Of a stretch of 64,000 nucleotides of DNA, positions 35,601 to 48,523 are shown piece after piece. The stretch comes from Lethocerus indicus (taxonomy: Eukaryota > Arthropoda > Insecta > Hemiptera > Belostomatidae). The position numbers were made by a program, and so were the translations under genes. The stretch covers positions 23,206,246 to 23,270,245 of the forward strand of contig JACDQD010000006.1 of the NCBI GenBank assembly GCA_019843655.1, in the 5' to 3' direction. Under the pieces are notes generated by a model, which saw nothing but the letters and a program-made list of their open reading frames with translations, did no database searches and was not told the DNA's origin. The stretch's first letter is position 1. The number at the start of each line of letters is the position of its first letter.

Positions 35601-37039
35601 TTTCTGAAATAAATTAATATTAATAGGTCTGAAATAAGAAATGCACATATGTAAAACTGTTTCAATGTAAATTCCTTTAGTGAATGTAAAAGTGATGAGA
35701 AAAATGCGATAAAATTAATGCGATCCTTAAGCTTGGTGTAATCTATATGTGTTATGTGTGGTAGTTCTTTTGTTTTCTTCTATTGTTTCGCTAGTAAAGA
35801 AATTTGATTTAATTTTACTTTCTTTTTAATAATCCGCTTTGGTGAACCTTTTATCCGTGGAGTTGGTTATTCGTGTAAAGAAATATTTCAGCAATAATAT
35901 ACAAGCGATGATTTAATCTTGAAGGACTGACACATTCTATTGTAATGGTCAGGCTGTTATCAGCATTCGAACCAAACGAACGCACAGTGATGAATTGATT
36001 GGCCGGGTCAAAAATGAACATTGACCATGAACATTCCCGGATAACTTTTCAGTTTATCGTCGGGGTTTATCTTATTTATAATCTCTCCATTACGACAATC
36101 ATCATGGAAACCAATAGTTTCAAACGGGAAACATGTTCAAAAATCAAGACCGGTAAATTAAAATGAAGTATTCGTTATTTTATTCATTTATTAATTTTCT
36201 AATTATTTATTAATCCGATCATTAACGATTTTTTTAAATTATTGAGAGAACAGACAGAGTAAGAGAATCAACTGCGCCTGCCGGTTCAACCAATGCGATT
36301 AAATTGCATTTATTTCAATAATTCGGAAACGTGGTGACATAAACGTTTCGGCTGAATAATTTTTCGCTAAATTAAATTGGTACGGAATTTATCAAAAGCC
36401 CCTTTCCGGTCAATTTAATTGGCTTTGTCATCACCATTCTGAAGGGCAATTCGGACTAATTGGAACTAGAGAGATAGTAATCGATGGTCCCGCCGCGGGC
36501 ACCTACAATGAGGCCTGTCCCATCAGTTTTCAGTGACAAAATTTAAACAAAAATCATACTGCGATCGTGGACACAGTAAATAACCTACGAAAGAATGTAA
36601 ATCATTCGTGATTTAATAATTACTGTTTGTAATATAACGATCACGATTAATTCGTTTAATTTCAGATTTCTTCGGGTTAATATTTGGAAGGGCACCTACA
36701 GTATAGTATGTAGAGGGCGTTAAAATACCTGTGTGATTTCGAAATAATTATAGTTTGTTACATTATTATTATTCCTCATGCTATGTGGGCAATACCTGAT
36801 GGCCAATATGATGGAGGAACTAACTTTTTCTGCGAACGGTACAACATATTTGGTCGCCCCGTGTCCAATGCATAAATTTGATTATGACCACAACAATTCC
36901 AAAGATTTTTTTTATTTACATATCTGACATTTTATCAGTATTTACACAATTTCTGCGAATAGAAGCTTAGATAGAAGCAAATAATTGAGGCGATATCCTT
37001 AAGCGATTCCGTACTATTCATTTATCGGCATTCCGAATG
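32691..37039. other. Non-coding DNA with regulatory-looking islands
   Basis: Contains a GC-richer island at 32860-33330 (listed separately), another at about 36240-36500 rich in AATTA cores, a G-rich stretch at 34345-34380 and a CT-rich stretch at 35170-35235. Open frames are short and unsupported. Confidence 0.5.
32860..33330. promoter_or_regulatory. Candidate enhancer island with repeated TTTTAT/TTTAT cores
   Basis: Within about 150 bases the sequence repeats GTTTTACTG, GTTTTATTG, GTTTTATGA, GTTTTATGG and CTTTTATTA (near 32971, 33013, 33085, 33102 and 33118). TTTATG/TTTATT is the core bound by Caudal and posterior Hox proteins in insects. The block is GC-richer than its flanks, carries no frame and has several CCCGG and CCGA motifs. 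The clustering is seen; the regulatory role is inference. Confidence 0.35.
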
Positions 37040-37420
37040 AGATTTGTCGAAATCCGGATCAGCCGTGTAAGTACGTGATCCCCGGCGGACACATTTTATT
37101 TCCATTGTGCTCCGTTGAAATTGCGATTCGGTAAGAATTCCGCAGCGGGAATTTGATGCGCATACGGCGGGAAAAGCCGCCGCAAAAAGATCGACCGGCG
37201 CCCTGATAAAATACTAGAAGAAAACCGCACCCCCGGAGCCCCCCCCCCTTCCCCCCAACCGCTTATGCATTATTCATCCGAATGCAACTCGTAACTCATG
37301 TGTTGCGATTTCTTTCTCGGACCGCGTTAAAGAAATACATTGGCCGGCTCATGAATTGGTCCGGGTTATGACACTGTATTACTTGTTTTTAGCCGGCTGC
37401 GGTTTACGGCCGGCCGAGCT
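37040..37420. promoter_or_regulatory. GC-richer island, candidate regulatory element
   Basis: An abrupt rise in GC and CG dinucleotides includes GCCGGCTGCGGTTTACGGCC near 37392 and CATTATTCATCCGAATG near 37267, between AT-rich flanks and without a coding frame. The reading as an enhancer is inference only. Confidence 0.25.
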
Positions 37421-40400
37421 CGTAGGTAAAGCCCAGTACAAGACATATTTCATCGCCAGTATTCTCTGAAAGATTAACCAGATATAAACCGAGGGTTGGC
37501 CGAATGATACTCTCTGTGCTAGCAATCAAACCAGTACAATAGTGATTCAAATATAGTATTATTACCAATTTATTCAATTTGAATGAACTACCAACCCATT
37601 ACAGATTTAAATCATAGATATATAAGTGCCAACACCCTATATCGTGTGAAATACTATTGCACATATTGGGAAATTTAATAACTATAATTTGATAGACCGA
37701 AACGCCCTGTAATTTCAATACACATCCAATTGTATCCGATACTCTCAGAATTAATTTGTTTCCGTAATTAGGTAAAATATTTCATATTGAAATGTTTGTT
37801 GAACGTGTCAAAGCATCGTTCTGTTATTCCTACTACTGGTAGCATGAATTAAATTGTATTGTCACATAACCAACAATTTCTGATGTTACAAACGTTTAAG
37901 GGGAAGCGGTTAGTAGCAACGTTGATTCGGGGATGGGCTGGAGGGGAATTGAAGTAGGCCGTTTGAGAGGTACGATGCGGAATTAAGCAAATGGGGCGGA
38001 AGGGAGGGTCGGGCAGATCAGATGGACAAGATTACAGCGGGCGGAATCACCGAAGATACTTGTTCTAAAACAGTAATACAGTACTAGTAAGCACTGGGAA
38101 GTTAATATCTGAGTATGTTTGGACAGTGTAAGCGGAAAGAAAGGATACAATTGTCAAAGTCAGTATCATTTAAACCTTAGAATTTAGGCAAACGATAAAC
38201 TCAACTCCGATATCTTGTTCTTTTTATACAATTTATTATTTATAATTTATCGTCAATTTATTACTAATAGTTAAGAAACTGTTTGGTCATGATTATATAA
38301 GGTCGTGTAAATCAACACACAATTTGTTCCATTTATTACATTTTTATTTCTTTCGCTCTAAGAACTGAGACATGTCTTCCTTAGACAAACTCACATTTGC
38401 GGTTCTCCAACAAACTTTCAAAAGTTGAGCATGATGGGAGGCCAAAAGAGAACCTCTGAAAATCTCTATGCGGTGGATTTATTGTCGTTATATATAAAAG
38501 ACGAATGTTTTGTTTGTTTGACCTTTATACGTTTCCACACCAGTGGAGAGGTATCGTCCGAAATTTCATCACGGAAACTGCTTTCACCGTACCGGAGCCT
38601 GTATTTTTAACGACCCACGCCATTTACTCAATAATGTTGTTCGGTACAAGAAATTATTTTTATCAACCGCTTCACAAGTATAACGTTGTCGATTTAAATG
38701 GAAATATACATAACTTGAAACGATTTATAATGACTAACAATCAATAATGATGATATATGCACCATTCTTTTAATTTATCATTTGATTATTCAGGAACACG
38801 CGTTAATTTATTTTATACGAGCTCAGAATTAAGCCAAATTGCAAATGAAACACCACTGTTTCCGTCTCTTTGGCAATCTATCTACCCTGTCTCGTTCCAT
38901 TCTGTCCATATCTGTTGCTCAAAGATATTTAAGTACGTTGAAGTAGGTGTAGTACTTATAATTTCCATGCTTATTTTATCAGATATTAGGATTTAATAGC
39001 TCAAATAGTATCATCAAATGTGGTCGAATATTTGAGAGTGTTATTTAGCTCTTTTCTTTGAGCGTACGAACCGAGCGAAGCGGGGGGTTTCTCCGAAGAG
39101 TTTCGTCCCCGTTTGGACTACTTTCCGAACGGGCAGTGTGGAGGCGTCATTAACGTCGGTGGGTCCCCGGTGGATAATGTTTCAGGAAATGGGCTGGCAG
39201 TGGACTGGCGGCCGCCGGGAGGAGGAGGAGGAGGAGGAGGAGGAGGAGGAGGAGGAGGAGGAAAAGGAGGAGGAGGTCGGTGGCCATCGCCCGGTGCTCG
39301 GTCGCGCTCCGCCGGCTAAAAGCCTCTTCAAAAAACCCAAACCACTCCCCGGTGTAACATCCAAGCCGGCCTCCCTCCCGCCCGCCATTGTCAACCGGCC
39401 CTCCGGCTTCCGGTGCCCGCTACATTTCCTACACGCGTTATTATTTTCCTTAATACAGCCCGCGGAAAGGTTTCAGGCTCAGTGGACGCCCGGGATATTG
39501 TACCGACCGGCAGAAATCGTGGCCCGCCAGTCTATCAAAGCCCCCCAGTGGTGCACTTCCGAATAATTTCCGCACGTATACCTTCTTACCTCAAATCTGT
39601 GTACTCCTCGAGTCTTCATTTTCGTGCATAACCCGCCGAAACACTGATGTATTTTATTAAACCAACATAGGTGTTTTTCACTCCAGAAATCCGACCGTAC
39701 TACGATTCCCATCATACATTCAAGCTATTCGATAAATAAATAAACTGCGAGTTCGTCCTCTTGCAGTAATGCATTTAGAGACAATATTACGAGATAGAAA
39801 AAAACGCGGATACGGCTTATTATAAAATCTAAATAATATTGAATATTCTAACGCCTAAATGTATACTGCTTTATTCAAGGCTCGCCACAAGGTTCGTGTT
39901 TCAAGTGTTGTTAAAAAAATCCGGACAACCGACTGCGAAATCAGATCTGAAAACTAATCCCGAATGCCCACGTGGATTACACCGGTCGCGATATCAATTA
40001 CTTACAGGACTAATGTTACCGTGTATAATACCGGCCCGTATCAAACATGTATAATGGTTTCCTTCGCCGTTTATTCCTGCGCCCGTTCGGGGCCCAGGGA
40101 GGGGAACTATCGAAATGTTTTCGGCAGCTAATGTGAAATAGTCATGCCATTGAACTCGGCATGAAAGGAGCGGCACTGTTGACGTGTCACTTAGGCGAGA
40201 GCTTTAGCATGAACAGGACTGAAATTCAAGATACACAACCTGCAGATAGCCTATCGGAACATTTCAATTTGAATTTAAATTGGCCTAGTTAAGTGTTATT
40301 AGTTTGTCCACTCCTACTTTTCAAATTTACTGCTATTTGTCGAATTTCATTTCGTGCTAAATATATCGCTGACCGCAATGTTATTATGTTAAAAACGATA

Positions 40401-43400
40401 TTGAAATTTTACTGAAATCAATTTATGGATGTTACTTTTCAAACCAGCTGAATGCATAAATACAAATAAGAATGCAAATAATGATCGTGATATTATCATT
40501 AAAGAAAAAATTAAGTGAATAAGATAACTTAAAAATAATAAAGCGGAATACGTTGAAAGTTGTTTATTCCAGTATATTCTGAGAATTTTCGATTTCAGGC
40601 TTCTTCTTTTTTATTATAGGAATAAAAATTAAAAGAAGAGAGTAATACACGGGGAAAATATTTTTGATTGGGTAATGTCGGAGGGTGCGATACGGCTATG
40701 CCGGCGGCTGGGATGTGTCCACGAGAAGGCCTCAGTGTAAATGGATTGGGCCGAGGGGCTTAATTGCTTCCACTTGGGGAGCGTAACGAAGATAAAAAAA
40801 AAGAAAGAAATAGAAGGCCTGCACCGTAAAAACGCAAGCCCCGGGAATAAAGGGCCTGTAGAATCTCTCCCCCTTTCGCAATCAGCGGTGGTCTTTGGCG
40901 CCGGGATAAACAAATTTACTGCGCCATGAGTTGTTGAGGCCCCACAATCCGGTGATCGAAACGAGCAATGAGACAATGAGCAATATTTTACATTCCACAC
41001 GTTGAATTATACATATGTGACAATATGATGGGGTTACACCTGACACGTGAATTCAAATATTTCCCGATTAGCCAGAACATTATCTGGAATGTGAATAACA
41101 CCATCCATACAATTACATACAATCTAGCTCGTATATTTGGAAAATTCGAACTTAATAGTAAATCTGTCAACGAATCATACACAATAATAAATATTATTTC
41201 TCTTTAATAATACGTATTGAACACGTTTATAATGTTAAGGTGTAATAAAATGTTTAATACCTATTAACACACACTCGCCTTTGAACATAAATTGCGCGCT
41301 TGCCAGGGGGGCTGGAGGGAGAGTTGGTAATAGTGAACAGCACTCAGCCACACTCGGTTCCTGTTTGTGACACTCTCAAAGAAAGTTTTGAGTTGACTCT
41401 AATAGGCCTAAACTACATCGCGACGAGTATCTTGAGCACTACGGCTTGAGCAGGGGCCTGCCTCTTGGGCGAAACGCTCAGCGCCAAGATTTAATGCGGT
41501 TACTTAGCACGGAAACGGTCCCTTGTCCACGAAGAATTAGGCACGAACGAATGTGCATCCAGTCATCGCTCTCTTGATAGAATTTGGATCATGACCTGGG
41601 TAGAGACCAGAGTGTATGTCGTATATAAATTGGCACATGCCCGGTTTTGAAGGAAAATAAACCGTGGATTATTCGATTATAATTGATCGAAGTTCTCCGG
41701 GTATTAGAGCGAGCGTACGGGGGAGCGTGATAAGCTCTCGACCGCACCTATTGTGACCGAGAGATTGGCTGACGGACGGAATCGGAATGAAAATTTGGAG
41801 CCTGCCGTATTGAGCGGGAGAATGGAGAAGCCTCGAGAGTGTATTGTGCCGATGGATGTTCGCCGAATGAAAATTATACCGGGAGCTCGAAACCGAGAAA
41901 GAACCGTAAATACTCGAAAAGAAGTGCAATCGTCAAGATAATGCGGGCCAATATGCTGGGAAATATGTAGGAAGTATAATACTCAGAGTATATTTAGGTT
42001 ACGGTGGGTTTCGCATTCGTGGGGAGTGGATAATTTTGAGTTTGAAGCATAATTATTTGAACAGAAATTGGGAATCAGGTATATGTTTCACCCATAGGAA
42101 AGTTGTTCAGTAGGTTAATGAGTAAAAACAGAGTGTTTATTGAATCTTTCAGATGAAAATTGGTTAACGAAATTCGACAAGTTTCATAGTTTTTTCGGTT
42201 ATTAGGAGCGTCAAACGTTAAACTAGTGAACGCTATCTGAGTTGTAATACGGTTCTCTGGGAAACTATCCAACATCTGTACCGAGGGATATTTTCCCAGC
42301 GGTCCACTATCTCTGGACATGCGGATAAAGGTTTCCACGCGGGAGGGGGTTTCTCTCACAGTCAATAGTCAACGCCAACACCTGCACGAACGGGGGTGAA
42401 TCGAGAAAGTGTATGCCCAACGAAGAATCAAGAGGGAACAAGATTAAAAATGAGCAAAACATGAACAGAACAAAACTCCGTATAATGGATATTCCGGAGA
42501 ATATAGGTTCAAATCCCGTCAATGTTTTTTTCTCCATGGTTGTGAAATTAGTTTTAATCCTCCCTCCGATCAATTGTATCTAAAAAATTTACATATAATT
42601 TCAATTAATATTTAAATAATTAATTTTCCGGTTGCCCTGCGGAATAACAAATTACAACCGAGTTTAGGTCGAGTGTTGCAAATATGAACTGAATAAAATT
42701 TCAATACGCCAGACATGTCGTTAGGCGACCGACGTGTATTGGCTGGTCGTTGATTCGAACAATGCTATATTGGAGTGGTAGTCGGGGGGTTAATTCGGGC
42801 GGGCGAGGCCCGAGATCGCGCAGGAAGGAGTACGAGCGTGAGCAACGCCAAAATTAGGCGGACGCCTGTCGGCTGTAAAAAGGGCCGGGCGGTGCCAGAA
42901 ATCGTAGTATTGGCCGGCCGGCGATAGAACGGGAGAAAAGGGCTGAATGATTAGGAGGGCGGTGGGAGGGGCGATGGCGGCCGAAATTGAGCCCGGCCCA
43001 ACGCTGAAAGGATGGAAAATGGTGTCGGCGCGAATAAAATTGCGGTCGGCTTTAATTAAACCGAATTGAATCGGGCCCGGCTCGGCCTCAATTGAAACCG
43101 CGGGCCACTTTTGAAGGCATTTATTGGCAGCGTCAGGTTACTAAACGCGCCCTCCTCCTACTCCTCCTCCTCCTCCTGCCCTTTCTCAACGCCATCGCCT
43201 CGGTAAATTAATTGCGCCTCACTCCGACTAACGTAAACAATTATGTGAATATTCATGCGCTCGGGGCTGGAAAGCTTCCTCCGCCACCTTTTTAGAGCGC
43301 CCCCCCCCACGGCTTCAAACAGCTGAGAAAACAGCTTAGTAACATCGAGATTCGGATACGCAATATTTCCTTTTTCAACAACTAAAAAAATGAACTTTTA

Positions 43401-43482
43401 TTTAATATTGAAAATTGTATTCTCCTTTCATGTATTGCTCTATATTCGTTCTTCTATAAATAATTAACCGCTATACTCTTAA
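37421..43482. other. Non-coding DNA
   Basis: No supported gene is visible. Contains the (GGA)n array at 39218-39277 inside a GC-rich block (39050-39560), further GC-rich blocks at about 41690-41900 and 42720-43310, and a CTC-rich tract at 43150-43178. The 42720-43310 block has long runs of GC-rich DNA with embedded TTTAATTAAACCGAATTGAA, a homeodomain-type sequence. Open frames across these blocks are compositional. Confidence 0.5.
39218..39277 (+). repeat. (GGA)n microsatellite
   Basis: About 15 perfect GGA units, then one AAAA interruption and three more units. It generates poly-Gly, poly-Glu and poly-Ser frames on both strands, none of which is taken as a gene. The plus strand is G-rich with GG runs. 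Confidence 0.95.
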
Positions 43483-43792
43483 CCGTTTTAGTGCCAGGGG
43501 TTTATAAAAATCCGTGTCGGAGTGTGCCATGGAGCGCGATAGCGCTTCCTTTGTTTATCTGCGAGAAATGCACTTTTGCATGTTAATGTGTTAAAGAAAG
43601 ACAGCTAATTATGCAGTTTGTTTACGATTATTTGAAAGAAAATTTGTAATTACGAGAGGAAACTTTGACAGACTCGCGACGAGATACATTCTGAACCGAG
43701 TGCGTTGCGAATTGACGATCGTGACCAAAAAGAGCGAGACGGTTCACCACAGTACGCGAACAGCGCGATCGCGCTACGTGGAACTAAAACGG
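43483..43792. mobile_element. piggyBac-like MITE with TTAA target duplication
   Basis: The ends are CCGTTTTAGTGCCA at 43483 and its complement (CCGTTTTAGTTCCA on the minus strand) at 43792: 13 of 14 match, flanked on both sides by TTAA (43479-43482 and 43793-43796). Subterminal inverted copies of AGCGCGAT-GCGCT (near 43532 and 43766) add a second palindromic layer. The 310-bp interior has no transposase. TTAA duplication with CCYTTT..CTGCCA-type ends is the hallmark of the piggyBac superfamily; this end sequence is a near relative, and the element is non-autonomous. Confidence 0.85.
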
Positions 43793-46316
43793 TTAAGCGG
43801 GATATAATCAATTCCTAAATTACCTAAAATAGCTCATCAATCACGTGCTGTATTGTAGTTGAATGTTTTGATGTGAATGAGAAATCGGCGCTGTTCGTCA
43901 AATTATGTATAAGCTACGAATATAACGTAACCAATTTTTGTTAGGGAGGTACGAGATAACATAAATTACAGTATTATAACTTGTGTATTTATAGGGTATA
44001 TTAAAATTTCAAAATTAAATGCAGTAAATCATTTATACATTGTGCAAAATGACTGGTGTAATGGAATTTAAAAATTTACCGAATGGCTGTAGGGGCTATT
44101 ATATCGTTAGGAGGTCTCGAAACATCGGTTTGAACTTGGTCGGTGCGACCTGTGGAGGTTTCATTTCTACAGGCCAGAACCCTCCGTCTATACCGAAGCT
44201 GAGCATCGACCACATAAGTACACAAGACATTCAAGGGCCCCCTGTTTGTACATCTTAGCGTTAAAACGCTCAACTGAATATTCATCCGAATGTAAACTGA
44301 ATGCGGGAGCGTCTAAGATTGTTGAATGCGCAATCGGGAAGCCGCGCGCGATTTGCGCCTCCGCTTTATTTGCACTACTCTGAACAATCAATTAGTTGCC
44401 ATAGTTGGCTTAGTGGGTTTCTCGGTTCAACAGCTGTTAATCGATTGAGAAGTTGTAGTTGTAGTGGGACATTTGGCGACATCCATTATTCCTAAATAAG
44501 AATGGTTTTAAACACTAACAGTAGACTGGGTTACTTAGTACCGGTATAGCACTGTGTTTCCCGAATCCAAGTTATGTTTTTTTTTGTTTCACCATCTTTA
44601 CTTTAGATTAATTACTTGAACTGAATCGAATGGTATAAAATTAATATCATTATTGGCCAATAGTAGTACAAAAATTCTTGTACAGTAGTTTTTTTTACAG
44701 TGTTCCCTACAATCGAGAATTTGGTAAAATCATTTCGAAATTTCATTTAGTCGAAAATAACTGAAAAATATGTAAAATTTGCAGTTAGTTGGATAAATAC
44801 GAAATGTATGTGGTTGAGTGTTTTTTTATACCACTGGGATTCTGTAAGTAATGGCCGAGTCATGGCAATTTAAGTTGTGTTTCCTCCGGCTTAGTAAGGA
44901 GGGTGAACACAAAGAAGTGATAAAATTCCCGATAACCGGTTCCGGCGACCGTTTCACGGCCGTATCTCATCGCATTACGACCGTAAATACGCCAATATTA
45001 AATTACGGTCCCTTTTAATAAAATTAATTCCGCCCCTATATCTTTAAGAAAAGGATGGATTGGGGTCTGTTCCTGACCTAGGATATTCGCACCCTTACAG
45101 AGTTGTGAGTGAATTTTTAATAAATTGTGTAGAATTAAATTGAAAATTCAACAAAAAATTTGGCCGTGAGGCAAATTCGGTACGTGATTAGTGAAAGTCT
45201 TACACTTAAACTGCCCGGTAAAAATTAATGTCCGGTTGGAGTGTAGCTAAAATTCGAAGTGAATTAATAATAGGAAACAGACAAGCGGACCTTACACTAA
45301 TTATACAGCCACATTACTGGGCGAATTCTACATCGTGATAATAGAATTACAAAAAGCATGACCGGTGAATATGCATAGCAAATGGCAATAATTGTAATTA
45401 CGCCTGAAATTAAAAATTTCAAAAAAAATTCTCTACAATATTTTACACCCTTCTTGTTTCTAGAGGGATTTCGTGGCGGTTTGCGCTAGGGACCTTGGTG
45501 TACGCCACATAATAGCGTGTCGGTGGGTACCAAATAAATTACTGGGTTCACTAGCGCTTTATAAGAACCGCGTATATAACATGGGGCGATTTTCACTATG
45601 TAAAATTTCCATGCTGTTATTCCAAAACGGGAGAATATAACCTGCTTCCGTTAAGCTAAGTAGCCACACTCAGTAATGAGAATTAATACCTTTCCAAGGA
45701 CATATACTGAATCGTGATTATTCGGTAAAATCATGATGTTATAAAAGAATCAGTATAGTAAATAAAAATTGTAACGAATGAGTAATATTTGTTCATGCAA
45801 ATATCGTTTATTTCTAATATATGATATATAAATATATTACGACATTATATATTTTAAGGAAAATAATGGGACATTGCTCACATCGCCTCATATTTATTAA
45901 TAATATATTAAAAATACAATCGATCGGACCGTGTCGAATTTAAATTAATAATCTTTTAATAATGTGTCAGTAAAATGATGATTTTTGGATATGCAAATTA
46001 AATAACGTTGCGGTTAAAGTCACTGTGCAGTGTTCGTACATAAGAATGTAGACATTTTATGCATTACAATTTATTTATCTCGACCAGACTTCTTTTCCCC
46101 CCGTACGACAGCAGGTTTGACAGCACTAAAAGGCACTTCCTTTACTTCTGAGATGCTGGTCAATCCCGGATATACTTTGCGGCGTATTCTCAAATGACTC
46201 GGCGTTTGCTTTCGGTAAAAGTGAAGGTCTGTATCGCGACTACTAAGCCCCGGGGCGAGCGGGCGGAGGAGGAATCGGATATTTTCTGGATATAAAGTTG
46301 GTGGCATTTGTCGCTG

Positions 46317-46405
46317 GGAGGGACCGAGGGGGGGAGGGGGGGACGGGGTGGAAAGTCCTGGAAGGGGCGCCCCATTATCGGCGGCGGGGTGGGCGCTTGG
46401 GGAGG
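46317..46405 (+). other. G-rich block with quadruplex potential
   Basis: More than six runs of four to seven G lie in under 90 bases (GAGGGGGGGAGGGGGGGACG, then GGGG, GGGG, GCGGGGTGGG and TTGGGGAGG). It sits next to a CT-rich tract and may form quadruplex DNA; no promoter element is convincing nearby. Confidence 0.5.
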
Positions 46406-46605
46406 CTCTTTATCCGATCCCTCCTCCTCATCCTCCGAGCGTGGCGACTCCTCCCTTTCTTTCCTCGTTTCCTTTTCAGCGGCGACCCAACTGCGACATC
46501 AGTAAAACGAGATCAAAGGTTTCGCCCGAATAATCCCCTCCCCGGGCGTCCCGCCCTGCCAGAAGCCTGGCCGGAGCTTGATTTTCCGCCCCCTTCATCC
46601 TCCCT

Positions 46606-46642
46606 CCCTCTCTCTCTCTCTCTCTCTCTCCCTCTCTCTCCC
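46606..46642 (+). repeat. (CT)n microsatellite
   Basis: CT dinucleotides with one CCC interruption. Frames reading Ser-Leu repeats through it are artefacts. Confidence 0.9.
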
Positions 46643-47447
46643 CAGCTCTCTGCTTCCACTCTCTCCATCTCTCTCGGTCTTTACCGGAGGAGAGTCCCCC
46701 CGGCCTCCTAATAGACTCGGCTTCTTTCTTTTTCTTTTTAACTTTAACCCTACCGCCGGCCCCGGGCCATGTTTTGTCCCCTGTCCGGGGTCGACAATTT
46801 CTGCGTTTAGGATAAACCGTAAAGATATGCGGGAAATTTGACCCGGGGAGGATTTATTTAAGTCCTCCTACCTTGTTTCGTCCTTGTTTCTCTGGCATAG
46901 GAATTTCCTGCAACTTCTTTCTTATAGAGCAAAACGTCTTTCTTTAAACAATCAAATCCAGTTTCTTTGCCGTACACTATAACATTTCGAAATAATTTAC
47001 TATATATAATTAGGCTTCAATTAGCTGCAGTGTCGCCGGTATGAAGTGATTTTTTATCACTTGACTGGTTGGATAATCAATATTTTCGCAATAATAATTT
47101 TCGCTATTATTTGTCTTATTCTTAGGGTTAATAAGAACTTGGATGTTACGCTAAGTATGCGAACCTGAATGTCATTACAATTGGTGCTTTGTAACTTGGA
47201 TCAACTATTGGCATGCAAACGCTCTATAAATCACTAAGTATTCACGATGGAAATTAAGATTGCAATTTTTAATCTATCCCCCAAGATGGCGGGCTGTAAT
47301 AGATTTCATCGGATGATAATCGCGTATTAAGTTTTATTGTTGTATGTTTGTATTTTAAAGTGTATTTGACGACGAAGCGTATCACGTGGTCGTCCGACAA
47401 GAGTTCTTTCCGAATATTTACCGTTTTGCGGCAGCTCTGTGTCCGTG

Positions 47448-47474
47448 TGTATTTCACAGCGTGTGTGAAATACA
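47448..47474. repeat. Perfect 11-bp hairpin
   Basis: TGTATTTCACA (47448-47458) and TGTGAAATACA (47464-47474) are exact reverse complements around a GCGTG loop. No poly-T or transposon ends accompany it. Confidence 0.7.
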
Positions 47475-48502
47475 GTGAGCGGGCCGCGGAGACAGAAGTT
47501 CGCGTAATCTCCACCCAGAACTTCGCACGCTTTTCATCTTTTAAAAACCTCTCTTCCTCTCTTGAAAATAGCTTGAAAATGCGGTCTTTAAAGTCCAATC
47601 TTTGACGTCGGCGCTTTCTTACGTCGGTTTTGATGTCGGAACAATAAAGCGTGCGGTTGATCATTTGGGAGCCGCCAGCGAAAATTATCCCCCCGGCAAG
47701 TCCCATCCCCTTATCACTCTAATACGGATCAAAGCCGTTACGTATGTGAAAATGTGTGTGGAATTGAAAAATGTATCCTTTATTAGAAGATAAATTAACA
47801 GAATAAGATAAATAAACAATACGGGTAATGAGTATTTGTTTTGTAAATTAAATTAATTAATTCAAACGCAAATAAGGCGAAACTTTTGCTGCCAAATATA
47901 TCATTACCAATACAACGCTTTGACCATAGAGCTACCTTTAATTGTTCAGAGAAAAGACGGAATTGCTATTTTTGCAAATTAATTTTAAACGATGTATATT
48001 TTATTAAAGTGTTACTGAGTTATATATTATTGTACGTTCATTTTCGTATACATTTTTGTAACTAAAAAAACACTCCACAATGAAATTTCAGTCCTATTTC
48101 ATAATTATCTTATTAATAATTACGAATTTTGATTAATATATTTAAGGACCAAGTCTGGAAATTTCATGTTTTTAGGGGTATTGAATAGTATAGTCTAGGG
48201 CTTGTGGCAAGTAGCGTTCGGCATACTCCACTTGGACGTCAGGCGAGATTGGACGGGGAAAAAGGTCCGGTGGAGGCATGTTGCGGGCATCGGTTTTCAG
48301 GTAAACGTTAGCTCGGTCGGCCGCCGAATTAATTGCATTCCTGGAGGGGCACGGTGGCCCTGTAGGCAGCAGGAGGACCCCACACATACGGATTACGGGG
48401 ACAACCGTAAGCCAAGTCCTGTTTGACTAGTGACCGCACCCGAGAAACCGTTCACCGACCCTGTATTCCAACCTGGGGCTGACTTAACATGATTTACACG
48501 CG

Positions 48503-48523
48503 CACACACACACACACACACAC
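48503..48523 (+). repeat. (CA)10 microsatellite
   Basis: A short CA dinucleotide array preceded by CGCG. Confidence 0.9.

Noticed and set aside
39138..39566. 142-codon plus frame with a poly-Glu run
   Set aside because: The run is the (GGA)n microsatellite, equally open as poly-Gly and poly-Ser in other frames, and the rest has no domain.
42507..42517. GGTTCAAATCC resembling a tRNA B box (a similar one on the minus strand near 56075, and GTTCGAAT-like near 30631)
   Set aside because: No A box at the right distance, no acceptor or anticodon stem, and T-stem arms that do not pair.
46298..46711. 137-codon plus frame
   Set aside because: It crosses G-runs and a (CT)n tract giving Ser-Leu repeats; compositional.
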